Of a stretch of DNA of 43,515 nucleotides, positions 15,731 to 24,528 are shown in pieces. Position 1 is the first letter of the stretch, and every line of letters starts with the position of its first letter. The position numbers and the translations under genes are program-made. The notes under the pieces were generated by a model, which searched no databases, was not told the origin of the DNA, and saw nothing but the letters and a program-made list of their open reading frames with translations. The stretch covers positions 1 to 43,515 of the forward strand of contig DYMB01000004.1 in the NCBI GenBank assembly GCA_020721805.1. The letters are read 5' to 3'. The DNA comes from Acetofilamentum sp. Lineage in GTDB: Bacteria > Hydrothermota > 32-111.

Positions 15731-17363
15731 TATTTTTTTGTTAATTTTGTTTATCAACACTATAATTTTTTCTCAGGATATCGATAGATTGTATCTTGAA
15801 GGAAAAAAAATGATTGATGATAAAAATTTTCAGGAAAGTATTAAAATTATCGATATCTTTATTTCACAATATCCTGAAAATATAAAAACAAAGGATCTGG
15901 TAGTAGATTTTGTAAGAAAAACCCCATTGGAATTTTTTACTGAAAAACTCGTTTACTCTGAGTTTCTAACCGAAAAGTTTCCATTTGACTCAACAACTAA
16001 CAATATAAGAATTGAAATCGCAAATTTGTTGATTAACAAAAAACTCTATTTTGAATCATTCAAATGGATATATCAGGTGTATAAATTTTCAGAAGAGAAT
16101 GTTACGAACAAAAATAATGCACTAAAGAATATACAAAATCTTATTAAAGGTTATCTTAACGAGAGTGAACTTGAATACATTTACTATAATTACAACGATG
16201 ATGTGATAAATCCTGTTATATTGTTCGCTTTATATAACATTTACAGTTCAAAAAATGATCTTGAAAAAGCGGAAATATATAAACAGAAACTTATCAAAGA
16301 TTATCCAGAATCTGAAGAAACCTCAAAAGGTATATTCAAACTGAAGGAAGTAAAAAAAAGTAAGTATAAAATAGCATTACTTTTGCAACTGACAGGGGAT
16401 CTCTCAAAGTTTGGTGAGCAGATTTTAAAAGGTTGTGCCATAGCGAATGAAAATGAAAATCTTGATATTTCAATATTTGATACTGAAGGAAATTCTTTAA
16501 AAACTATACAACTTATAGATTCTATATACAAAGATAAGAGATATATCGCGGTTATTGGTCCTGTAACGAGTAATGAAACCGCACTTGTTGCCTCTTATCT
16601 CTACAGTGGCAAAATACTTCCAGTTTTCTCTCCAACGGCTACAGATGGTGAATTACTCAATCTGAACGATAATATTTTTCTATTAAACCGAACACTTGTG
16701 GAAGAGGCTATGTTTACAGCACAGGTTATGAAACAGGATTCAAAAATTGTAAATGTTGGTTTGATATATCCCGATGATTCTTTTGGAAGAAGTTTGGGAA
16801 ATGCTTTCAAAAGGGAGTCTAAAAGAGTTGGAATTAACATAATTTTTGATATACCCTATACTCCCGGGATACAGGATTTTTCAGAAACTGTAAAACTTAT
16901 TAAAAAAATGAATTTTGATGCGATATATCTCCCAACATCCTATGAGGATGCCATTTTACTCACAACGCAACTGGCATTCGGTGATATAGATTGTTATATC
17001 TATGGATCCTCATTGTGGAATAATGAAAATCTGGTGAGAATGGCAAAAGATTACTTAAATAAGACTTATTTTATATACCCCAAAATGGCTGATGATTTTT
17101 CAAGTGAAAGACAGAATTTTAAAATGGAATATTATAATAGATTCGGAGAGGAACCTGAAAGGTTTGTATATATATCGTATGATCTGATAAAATTTATTTC
17201 ACAGATGATAAAAAAAGGTATTAAGGATAGAAAATCAATAAACGATTATGTTAAAAATGTTGATGATTATAAGGGCATATCTGGAAGATTGACCTTTAAA
17301 AAGAATAGGTTGAATTTTGATGTCTATATATTTGAAAACTCAAAATTTGTTAAAAAGGAGTAG
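15711..17363 (+). CDS. Exported TPR plus type-1 periplasmic-binding protein (LpoA-like architecture)
   Basis: A signal peptide (residues 1 to about 22, ending IIFSQ) is followed by a helical region with TPR-like pairs (about 25-210). The C-terminus (about 215-545) has the fold signature of a branched-chain amino-acid binding protein: KIALLLQLTGDLSKFGEQIL, AVIGPVTSNET, VGLIYPDDSFGRSLGNAF and FDAIYLPTSYEDA. No ABC permease or ATPase is next to it. The TPR plus binding-fold order is that of LpoA, an activator of penicillin-binding proteins, so a role in cell-wall synthesis is as likely as nutrient binding. Unlike LpoA, it has no lipobox. The start overlaps the osmC end by 20 bases. Confidence 0.72.
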   Translation: MRLKTFNIFLLILFINTIIFSQDIDRLYLEGKKMIDDKNFQESIKIIDIFISQYPENIKTKDLVVDFVRKTPLEFFTEKLVYSEFLTEKFPFDSTTNNIRIEIANLLINKKLYFESFKWIYQVYKFSEENVTNKNNALKNIQNLIKGYLNESELEYIYYNYNDDVINPVILFALYNIYSSKNDLEKAEIYKQKLIKDYPESEETSKGIFKLKEVKKSKYKIALLLQLTGDLSKFGEQILKGCAIANENENLDISIFDTEGNSLKTIQLIDSIYKDKRYIAVIGPVTSNETALVASYLYSGKILPVFSPTATDGELLNLNDNIFLLNRTLVEEAMFTAQVMKQDSKIVNVGLIYPDDSFGRSLGNAFKRESKRVGINIIFDIPYTPGIQDFSETVKLIKKMNFDAIYLPTSYEDAILLTTQLAFGDIDCYIYGSSLWNNENLVRMAKDYLNKTYFIYPKMADDFSSERQNFKMEYYNRFGEEPERFVYISYDLIKFISQMIKKGIKDRKSINDYVKNVDDYKGISGRLTFKKNRLNFDVYIFENSKFVKKE

Positions 17364-17365
17364 AT

Positions 17366-17566
17366 ATGAAACTTCAAAAGGATGAAATCAAAAAAAATAA
17401 TAAGGGAATCAGATTTTCAACAACAAGTATGATTATTTTTTTTGTTGCTATAGTTTTGTTGATAATAGGATATATTTTACTTTCAAAAGGTGATCTTAAA
17501 ATCGCTCCAGTTTTACTTTCACTCTCTTATGTTGTTTTGATACCGCTTGCGATATACAAAAAATGA
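17366..17566 (+). CDS. Small two-helix membrane protein, DUF3098-like
   Basis: It has 66 residues: a charged N-terminus, then two hydrophobic helices (about 19-41 and 45-63) separated by SKGDLK. The pattern GYILLSKGD ... IAPVLLSLSYVVLIP resembles the DUF3098 family seen in Bacteroidetes-like lineages, where it sits near cell-division genes. The match is by pattern only and not strong. AAGGAG lies five bases before the ATG, and its stop overlaps the next gene's ATG. Function unknown. Confidence 0.6.
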   Translation: MKLQKDEIKKNNKGIRFSTTSMIIFFVAIVLLIIGYILLSKGDLKIAPVLLSLSYVVLIPLAIYKK

Positions 17567-19629
17567 AGAGACTAATTTTATTTTTTGTTATAGTTATAAG
17601 TCTTTCGATTTTCTCTCAGGAAGCCACTGATATTTTTAAACAGGTGCTTTTACTTGAAAATGAAGCTTTCAGCATCGCACCAGCATATGGAGATATGCTT
17701 AAAGGAGAGGGTTTAGTATCCGATATAGATTTTGACATAATGAGGGAAAAATATAAAGAGGTTCTTTCCGAAGGGGAGAAAAATCCCTTCATCTATCTGG
17801 CATACGGCTTCACATTCCATTATAAAAAAGATTATGATTCTGCCAATTTTTATTTTGAAAAGGCTTCAAACATCTCGAATTTAGATTATCTTTTGCATTT
17901 AAGACTATATCAGATATATTCTATCAATGTTGTTAAGAGAATGATGGATTACGAACTTGGGCAACTTGATAAACTTAAATATATGATAGGTGCAACATCA
18001 CTCCCTGAAATAGCAGCATATCTTAATTTTGTTGCGATCGAAAGCTATCGAAACAAAAAAACGGATGATGCTTTAACATATCTTTTACTTGCAACAAAAC
18101 TCGATCCTTTTAACATCCAAATTGTTAACAACATTCTCAATTTGAGTATTAAAGAAAAAAGATTTGAATATATTGGTTTTGCAATGGCTAAATTTAAAAA
18201 TTATTTTAAGGATGATGTGGCAAAAATTATTTTTATTTACAATATTTTGAAATTCACAAGATATTTTGTTTTAATATTCTTTCTGTTTATAGTTATAACA
18301 TTGATGATAAAAAACCTCGACAAATATTTATATTTTTTTCATAGATACATAAGAATAAAACTGCTACCAAAACAAAAGATATTTCTCGCACTTTTAATAT
18401 TATTTTTACCGTTGATTTTACAGATGAATTTAATCCTCTGGATTTTCTATGCCACAATAATAACATTTTCATTTTTTGAAAAAAAAGAAAAAATATTTTT
18501 GATAATAGTCTTATTACCAACTTTTCTCATACCTTTTATCTATAAGATCGAATCACATATAATAGGTGTATTGAATCCTGACAATAACATAAATGTGATA
18601 TTAAAGGCTGAAAATTCTTACTGGAATGCGAAACTTTTCAACAGGCTTAACACTTTACTCGAAGAGGAACCGTTCAATACAGCGCTTCTTTTTTCAAAAG
18701 CTAAACTTTACAAGAAGGGTGGTTTTTTTGAAAATGCTGAAGAAGAATATTCGAAAATACTTTTGAAAGGGGAAAGTTTTGCTGAATTATATAATAATCT
18801 TGGTAACCTTATGTTTCTTAAAGGTTTTTACAACAAGGCTATAGATTATTACAATAAATCTATTGAAATTTCTCCCGATCTTGCTGAACCCTATTATAAT
18901 CTTGGTCAGGTTTATCTTAAATTGTTGAATCTCCAGAAATCAAACGAGTATGTTGAAATAGCCAATAAGTTGAATTATGAACTTATAAGTTCTTTTCTTG
19001 AAAACACCGATGAGAACTTTTACAACACTGTTGTCATCGATTGTCCTTTACCTGAAAAATACATATGGGAAGAATTTGCGAAAAGAAAAAAAATAGAGAA
19101 TACACCTATTATGATGGGATTGAGAATAGGTATCTACAATCTACTTTCATTCTTCACGATTATATTATCTATCATTTTAAACTTTTTATCTTCACACAGA
19201 ATAAGAATATCAAGATGTTATACCTGTAATAAACCTATATCCGAAGGTGATAGGATAAAATATAATGAAAAATATATCTGTAAAGATGATTATGCCATAA
19301 TAAATGATACCATCTCTGATCTGTTGAAAGTTAGAAAATTCGAATCCTTTGTTAGAATCAAAAAAAAGAAGAATTTTATTCTAAGAAAAATATTATCTGT
19401 TATTTTTCCGGGGCTTGGTAAAATATATAAGGGAAGTTATTTTACAGGTATTATGCTTTTAGTTTTCTCTTTAAGTTTATTGATTTTGATTTTATTTAAA
19501 GATCTTTTCCTTACGAGAAATCCGAACTTTAAAATAGGTATTCAACTCTTTGATGTTAAATTTCTTTTCCTTGGAATTTTGATCTTATTCTATTTTATAA
19601 GTTTTATAACAACGAGGAAGGAAAAATGA
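17563..19629 (+). CDS. Multi-pass membrane TPR protein with a zinc-knuckle-like motif
   Basis: It begins with a signal-peptide-like helix ending SIFSQ, an external helical repeat region, and about four membrane helices near residues 228-325. A TPR block follows (about 345-475; LYNNLGNLMFLKGFYNKAID is the clearest unit), then another helix near 515-540. The next part has Cys552, Cys555, Cys573 and Asp576, spaced as one zinc finger. Two C-terminal helices follow the motif IFPGLGKIYKGSYFTGIMLL, which resembles the Gly-rich turn of TM2/DUF5683-type membrane proteins. I do not recognise the full-length family. It overlaps the PATAN gene, and both probably work at the inner membrane. Confidence 0.65.
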   Translation: MKRLILFFVIVISLSIFSQEATDIFKQVLLLENEAFSIAPAYGDMLKGEGLVSDIDFDIMREKYKEVLSEGEKNPFIYLAYGFTFHYKKDYDSANFYFEKASNISNLDYLLHLRLYQIYSINVVKRMMDYELGQLDKLKYMIGATSLPEIAAYLNFVAIESYRNKKTDDALTYLLLATKLDPFNIQIVNNILNLSIKEKRFEYIGFAMAKFKNYFKDDVAKIIFIYNILKFTRYFVLIFFLFIVITLMIKNLDKYLYFFHRYIRIKLLPKQKIFLALLILFLPLILQMNLILWIFYATIITFSFFEKKEKIFLIIVLLPTFLIPFIYKIESHIIGVLNPDNNINVILKAENSYWNAKLFNRLNTLLEEEPFNTALLFSKAKLYKKGGFFENAEEEYSKILLKGESFAELYNNLGNLMFLKGFYNKAIDYYNKSIEISPDLAEPYYNLGQVYLKLLNLQKSNEYVEIANKLNYELISSFLENTDENFYNTVVIDCPLPEKYIWEEFAKRKKIENTPIMMGLRIGIYNLLSFFTIILSIILNFLSSHRIRISRCYTCNKPISEGDRIKYNEKYICKDDYAIINDTISDLLKVRKFESFVRIKKKKNFILRKILSVIFPGLGKIYKGSYFTGIMLLVFSLSLLILILFKDLFLTRNPNFKIGIQLFDVKFLFLGILILFYFISFITTRKEK

Positions 19630-20690
19630 AAGGAGAATTGAGATCCCGTGATGACCTGCCAAACATAATAGGTTTTGTCGCACAAACGGAAAAAACCGGT
19701 GTTCTCGTGCTTAACAGAAAAAATGACAAAATTGAGATAGGTTTTATAAAAGGTAATGTAAACGGTGCTGTTTATACAAGGGGTGGTATACAGGAGTTAA
19801 TAAAGGAATACCTTGTAAACAGTGGGAAGATTTCTTTTGAAGATTTTAAAAAGATTCTTGAACTTCATAAAGAGACAAAACTTCCACTTGAAAAGATATT
19901 GGTGGATGAAAAATATGTTGATACCCAGCAGTTAAAAGAGATCATTCATTTTAAAATACAGGAAATTTTTGATGAACTCTTTTCCTGGGATAATGGTTCC
20001 TACGAATTTATAGAAGATCTTGTAATGTATCCGAATTCAACCATCAAAGTGAGTTTGAACACTCAGGGACTTATGATGGAGGGTATGAGAAGAATGGATG
20101 AATTGCCAAACATTGTAAACACATTGCCCTCATTGGATATATTCTTCAAAAGGGTCGATGATACAAAGATCCCTGAAAACCTGGGTGTAGAAGAAAAAAG
20201 AATACTTGAAATTTTAACAACTGAAAACTCTTTGGGTGATTTGATAAGATCAAGTGGACTTGGTAAATTTTTAACATATCAGGCTGTATACAACCTTTTG
20301 AGAATGAACATTATTGAAAAGACAAAAAAGATTGAAACAAAGGTAGAAGAAATAAAAGAGAGGAAAGAAAAAAAAGTTATCAATTTCTACGAGGTCTTGG
20401 TATGGTCTTTGTTGATAATTTTTCTTGTTATCATAACATCATCAGGTTTTTATATAAAAAAATTTTATCCCAGATTTCTAACCTATCAAACCATAAAAAA
20501 CAGGGCAACCGATAAATATGCTCTTGAAAATATGGATTATCTTTTAACAGTTTATTTTCTAAATTTTAAAAAATATCCTGAAAATTTAAAAGAGATATCA
20601 GATCTTAAATGGATCGATGCTCTTTCCGTAAATAGATTCTTCTATATGAAAACGGAATTCGGTTATGTTCTTAGACCACTTGAGGAGTAA
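19626..20690 (+). CDS. PATAN/DUF4388-domain membrane protein
   Basis: The N-terminal half resembles the PATAN domain (named after PatA of cyanobacteria and found in signalling proteins): LPNIIGFVAQTEKTGVLVLN, GFIKGNVNGAVYTRG and KIQEIFDELFSWDNGSYEFI. A transmembrane helix lies at about 258-280. The C-terminal 70 residues, predicted outside, look like the globular part of a minor pseudopilin-type protein (LLTVYFLNFKKYPENLKEI), but this is weak. PATAN domains often occur in gliding, type IV pilus or c-di-GMP contexts. It overlaps its upstream neighbour, which suggests a cytoplasm-to-periplasm signalling pair. Confidence 0.65.
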   Translation: MKGELRSRDDLPNIIGFVAQTEKTGVLVLNRKNDKIEIGFIKGNVNGAVYTRGGIQELIKEYLVNSGKISFEDFKKILELHKETKLPLEKILVDEKYVDTQQLKEIIHFKIQEIFDELFSWDNGSYEFIEDLVMYPNSTIKVSLNTQGLMMEGMRRMDELPNIVNTLPSLDIFFKRVDDTKIPENLGVEEKRILEILTTENSLGDLIRSSGLGKFLTYQAVYNLLRMNIIEKTKKIETKVEEIKERKEKKVINFYEVLVWSLLIIFLVIITSSGFYIKKFYPRFLTYQTIKNRATDKYALENMDYLLTVYFLNFKKYPENLKEISDLKWIDALSVNRFFYMKTEFGYVLRPLEE

Positions 20691-20694
20691 TCTT

Positions 20695-21954
20695 ATGAAA
20701 AATTTAAAACTTTTTATCGTATCAATTTTTCTATTACTTTTGTTCTTATCCTGTCAAAACAATTCATCAAAAAAGACTGAAATAACCTTCTGGCATGTAA
20801 TGGGTGGACCTACGGGAGATGCTTTAAAAGAGATAATCGATTCTTTTAACCTTTACAATCCTGAATATAGAATCGTTCCGATTTCAGTTGGCACATATGA
20901 GGCTCTTTCCACAAAATTGATGGCTTCGATGTCCAATCCACCTGTTCTCTCCCAGGTTTACGAATCCTGGACAAACGAGTTTTACAGTAATGGTATACTT
21001 ACACCTTTTGAAACTATTCTTGATGAAGATTTTAAGAAAGAGTTGATGGATGATCTTTTTGAAATCTTTATAAAAGATAACACTTTCAACGGGGTTCTCG
21101 TTTCACTTCCATTTAACAAATCGGTTCCAGCATATTTTTATAACAGGGATCTTTTTGAAAAGTTTTCTATTACAGAATTTCCAGAAAACTGGGACAAATT
21201 TTTAGAGGTTATGAAAATTTTAACCGTTGATTATGACCATGATGGAACGATAGATCAGTATGGGACAGCTTTTAACATAAATGTTTGGATGTTTGAATGC
21301 AGACTCTTTCAGTATGGAGGGGAACTCGTTGATTCAATGATTTATCCAAAATTCAACTCCGATGCTGGAGTTAAATCTTTAAGTATAGAAAAAAGAATAA
21401 TCAACGAAGATAGATCCGGATATATAACAACGGGATATCAACAACAGGATGATTTCCTTGCAAAAAAAGTAGCAGCAATCTATGGATCAATCGTATCATT
21501 ATCCTTTATCATGGATGCAAATCCGGATTTTAAATTGGGTATCGCTCCAGTTCCGATGGGTGATAAAAAAGGTGTGGTAATCTCAGGAACGAATATTGCG
21601 CTTTTTAAAAAATCTACTTTAAAACAAAAGGAGGGAGCAATCAAATTTATAAAATTCTTTTTATCACCCAATATTCAATCAAAATGGTCAAGTAGAACAG
21701 GATATATTCCCGTTAGAAAAAGTTCTCTTGAATCCGAAACGCTTAAAAGACATTTTGAAAGATTCAGTGGTTTGAAGGAAGTATATATGCAGATAGAAAA
21801 CGCTTATATGGAACCACAGGATAGGTTATGGTACCTTGGAAGGAAATATCTCGGTAATGCTCTAGAGTATGCTATCAAAGCAAATATGGATAGTAAAAAA
21901 GCACTTGATGAGGCTGCAGATAAGATAATAGATGAGATGAAGAAGAAAAGATGA
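20695..21954 (+). CDS. ABC-type solute-binding lipoprotein, family 1 (sugar/glycerol-phosphate-like)
   Basis: The signal peptide with lipobox LFLSC (Cys20) is followed by ITFWHVMGGPTGDALKEIID, the typical opening of UgpB/MalE-like binding proteins. The later segments ALSTKLMASMSNPPVLSQVYE, FNKSVPAYFYNRDLF and VVISGTNIALF fit the same family. The segment DYDHDGTID has calcium-loop spacing (D-x-D-x-D-G-x-x-D), frequent in this group. The ATG at 20695 is chosen because GAGGAG lies seven bases upstream and the signal peptide starts there. No permease or ATPase gene lies in this operon, so the transporter must be elsewhere or the protein has another role. Confidence 0.85.
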   Translation: MKNLKLFIVSIFLLLLFLSCQNNSSKKTEITFWHVMGGPTGDALKEIIDSFNLYNPEYRIVPISVGTYEALSTKLMASMSNPPVLSQVYESWTNEFYSNGILTPFETILDEDFKKELMDDLFEIFIKDNTFNGVLVSLPFNKSVPAYFYNRDLFEKFSITEFPENWDKFLEVMKILTVDYDHDGTIDQYGTAFNINVWMFECRLFQYGGELVDSMIYPKFNSDAGVKSLSIEKRIINEDRSGYITTGYQQQDDFLAKKVAAIYGSIVSLSFIMDANPDFKLGIAPVPMGDKKGVVISGTNIALFKKSTLKQKEGAIKFIKFFLSPNIQSKWSSRTGYIPVRKSSLESETLKRHFERFSGLKEVYMQIENAYMEPQDRLWYLGRKYLGNALEYAIKANMDSKKALDEAADKIIDEMKKKR

Positions 21955-22724
21955 AAAAACAAAATTTGGGAGTTATTGAAAATTTTAAGGATGTGATAGT
22001 TGTAGTGAAAACTGATAAGAGTATAGGAACAGGATTCATATTCGATCAATCTGGAATAGTTATTACAAATGCACATGTTATCGAGGATACAAGCGAATGT
22101 GAGATTCAAATGTTTGACAAAAAGAGTTATAAAGGTAAGATTATAGAATCAAATTTTGATCTTGATATTGCTTTTATAAAAATAGAGACCAATGAAAAGT
22201 TTCATAAGGCAAAGGTTGCTACGAAGAAGGATTATAAAGTTGGCGATGAGGTTTTCGCCTATGGTAATCCATTCGGTTTTGAAGATACTGTAACGAAAGG
22301 GATAATATCCGCACTTGATAGAGAGATTAACGGTTTCAACTACATACAAACCGATGTTTCAGTGAATCCCGGTAATTCCGGTGGTCCATTGATAGATACC
22401 AAGGGAAGAATAATAGGTATAAATACTTTGAAAATTGCTGATGCTTCGGGAATAGGTTTCGCGATTCCAATAGTTGATATACTTGGTTATTTAAAACTCG
22501 CCATACAGAAATTTAAATTAACACCGGATGGCATATACTGTAATGTATGTGGATACAGAAATATAAATAGTAACAAATGGTGTGAAAATTGTGGAGCTAA
22601 ACTTCCACAATTATCGGAAGAAAAAGGCAAAAAAAAATTTAAAAAATGTGTTGCATGCGGTGAAAAAAATGATGTTGATGCAATATGGTGCAAAAGATGT
22701 GGCCATAAACTTGATGCGGAGTAA
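21951..22724 (+). CDS. Cytoplasmic trypsin-like serine protease with two zinc ribbons
   Basis: Residues about 8-180 are an HtrA-like protease core with the full triad: His42 in TNAHVIE, Asp72 in FDLDIAFI and Ser143 in NPGNSGGP. It has no signal peptide and no PDZ domain. In their place the C-terminus carries two zinc ribbons, CNVCGYRNINSNKWCENCG and CVACGEKNDVDAIWCKRCG. It should therefore act in the cytoplasm, perhaps held on a partner by the ribbons. It overlaps the binding-protein gene by ATGA and is three bases from a YbjN-like gene. It is distinct from the two-PDZ periplasmic HtrA at 28.7-30.2 kb. Confidence 0.82.
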   Translation: MKKQNLGVIENFKDVIVVVKTDKSIGTGFIFDQSGIVITNAHVIEDTSECEIQMFDKKSYKGKIIESNFDLDIAFIKIETNEKFHKAKVATKKDYKVGDEVFAYGNPFGFEDTVTKGIISALDREINGFNYIQTDVSVNPGNSGGPLIDTKGRIIGINTLKIADASGIGFAIPIVDILGYLKLAIQKFKLTPDGIYCNVCGYRNINSNKWCENCGAKLPQLSEEKGKKKFKKCVACGEKNDVDAIWCKRCGHKLDAE

Positions 22725-22727
22725 AAT

Positions 22728-23204
22728 ATGGATATCTTGAATATAGTCAAAAAAATATTTGGACCGGAAAAAAATGATCAACTGGAAGATATTTTAAAAA
22801 TTATAGAAGAGATACTTTCAACTGTTGGGACAAACATGGAAGAATCGAAACTTGATACTACAGATAATAATATGTTTGGATGGCTTTTTAAAATAGGGAT
22901 CGCTCAGATTTTTCTTTATCTTATAAAAGATGAGAATAAGTTTTACATAAAAATAATCTCACCATTAACATATCTACCCAAAAACAATATATTGCCCTTT
23001 TACAGAAAATTACTTGAGGAGAACCTATTGTTGAACGATCTATCGATAGGGGTTGATAAAAATATTGCGGTTCTTTTCTGTATAAAAAATATTGAAGATA
23101 TAGATTATGAAACTTTAAAAAAATTGGTTGAAAACATAGCAGAAACACATTCACAGATGACCGAAAAATTGGTTGAGGAATTTCAAACTAAAATATTCGA
23201 ATAA
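22728..23204 (+). CDS. YbjN/secretion-chaperone-fold protein
   Basis: 158 residues, soluble. The segment FYIKIISPLTYLPKNNILPF, then YRKLLEENLLLNDLSIGVDK, then DIDYETLKKLVENIAETHSQ, matches the pattern of the YbjN family (structurally related to type III secretion chaperones), where a tryptophan-like start, a strand with a central Pro, and a final helix are conserved. Such proteins often affect other proteins by binding them, but their clients are mostly unknown. It is the last gene before a clear SD-led argF. The spacing suggests it works with the zinc-ribbon protease. Confidence 0.6.
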   Translation: MDILNIVKKIFGPEKNDQLEDILKIIEEILSTVGTNMEESKLDTTDNNMFGWLFKIGIAQIFLYLIKDENKFYIKIISPLTYLPKNNILPFYRKLLEENLLLNDLSIGVDKNIAVLFCIKNIEDIDYETLKKLVENIAETHSQMTEKLVEEFQTKIFE

Positions 23205-23221
23205 AAAATGGAGGTAATCAG

Positions 23222-24151
23222 ATGAAAAAGGATCTTGTTTCGATTCTCGATTTAACAAAAGAAGAAATTTTGGATATCTTCAAACTCGCAAAAAAGGTAA
23301 AAAAGGAAGTGAAAGCAAAAAAATATCGTAACTCTTTCAACCAGATGACCCTTGCTATGATTTTTGAGAAACCATCTCTTAGAACAAGGGTTAGTTTTGA
23401 AACAGGGTTTACACAACTTGGTGGTCATGCCATATATCTTGGTCCAAAAGATATTTCCCTTGGTTTGCGGGAGAGTGTCCCCGATATAGCGAGAAATCTT
23501 GACAGGATGGTAGATATAATTATGGCAAGAACATTTTCACATAAATCCGTAGAAGATCTTGCAAAATATTCATCAGTTCCAGTTATCAATGGCCTTTCGG
23601 ATAAGGAACATCCCTGTCAGGTGCTTGCTGATTATTTGACCATAGAGGAACATAAAGGGAAAACGAGTAATCTAAAGTTTACCTTTGTTGGTGCAGGTAA
23701 TAATATGAGTCATTCGTTAATGCTTATATCCTCTATGCTTGGTTCAGATTTTTATCTGGCATGTGCAAAAGGATATGAACCGGATGATCAATATGTTCAA
23801 AAATCTAAAGAGATGGCGGAAAGAAATGGTTCAAAAGTTGTTATAACAAACGATCCCGTTGAGGCTGTAAAAGGTGCAGATGTTGTTTATACCGATGTAT
23901 GGGCATCAATGGGTGAAGAGTCTGAAAAAGAGATAAGAGCAAAGGCTTTCAAAGATTATCAGGTGAATATGAAACTTTTTAAGAATGCAAAACCCGATGC
24001 GATCTTTATGCACTGTTTACCAGCCCATAGGGGAGAAGAGGTGACCGATGATGTTATAGATTCTAAGAATTCTGTTGTTTTCGATGAAGCGGAAAACAGA
24101 TTACATGCACAGAAGGCTGTAATGTTAACATTACTGGGGGTTAACAAATGA
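23222..24151 (+). CDS. argF: Ornithine carbamoyltransferase
   Basis: Forms citrulline from ornithine and carbamoyl phosphate. The carbamoyl-phosphate loop is EKPSLRTRVSFE, the ornithine-loop motif is VWASMGEE, and the catalytic-site motif is MHCLPAHRG. The other conserved segments GLSDKEHPCQVLADYLT and DEAENRLHAQKA are intact. At 309 residues it is normal. GGAGG lies six bases before the ATG. No other arginine-pathway gene is visible in this window, so it may serve either synthesis or fermentative arginine degradation (as ArcB); the sequence does not decide. Confidence 0.94.
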   Translation: MKKDLVSILDLTKEEILDIFKLAKKVKKEVKAKKYRNSFNQMTLAMIFEKPSLRTRVSFETGFTQLGGHAIYLGPKDISLGLRESVPDIARNLDRMVDIIMARTFSHKSVEDLAKYSSVPVINGLSDKEHPCQVLADYLTIEEHKGKTSNLKFTFVGAGNNMSHSLMLISSMLGSDFYLACAKGYEPDDQYVQKSKEMAERNGSKVVITNDPVEAVKGADVVYTDVWASMGEESEKEIRAKAFKDYQVNMKLFKNAKPDAIFMHCLPAHRGEEVTDDVIDSKNSVVFDEAENRLHAQKAVMLTLLGVNK

Positions 24152-24528
24152 AAATGATATTTAATGAAAATGCGCCAAAACCTGTTGGTCCATATAGCCA
24201 GGCGATAAAAGTAAACAATTTGCTCTTCATCTCAGGAACATTACCGATAGATCCCAAAACAGGCGATATGATAAAAGGTTCCATTGAAGAACAGACCGAT
24301 AGAGTTTTAAAAAATGTTGGTATAATACTAGAAGGTGAAAAACTTTCTTTTAAAAATCTTGTGAAAGTGACAATTTTTATAAGGAATATGGCAGATTTTC
24401 AAAGAATCAACAGTGTTTATGAAAAATATTTTAAAAATATTTTCCCATCGAGATCGGTTGTCGAAGTATCGGGGCTGCCAAAAGATAGCCCCATTGAAAT
24501 GGAGGCTATAGCATCATATGAAAATTAG
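24148..24528 (+). CDS. ridA: RidA-family enamine/imine deaminase
   Basis: Removes reactive enamines and imines made by pyridoxal enzymes. The N-terminus APKPVGPYSQAIKVNNLLFI, the middle IFIRNMADFQRINSVYEKYF and the end RSVVEVSGLPKDSPIEMEAI are family hallmarks; Arg102 is the conserved substrate-binding arginine of true RidA. At 126 residues it is typical. The gene is coupled to argF by ATGA and runs ten bases into dapF. Confidence 0.94.
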   Translation: MKMIFNENAPKPVGPYSQAIKVNNLLFISGTLPIDPKTGDMIKGSIEEQTDRVLKNVGIILEGEKLSFKNLVKVTIFIRNMADFQRINSVYEKYFKNIFPSRSVVEVSGLPKDSPIEMEAIASYEN

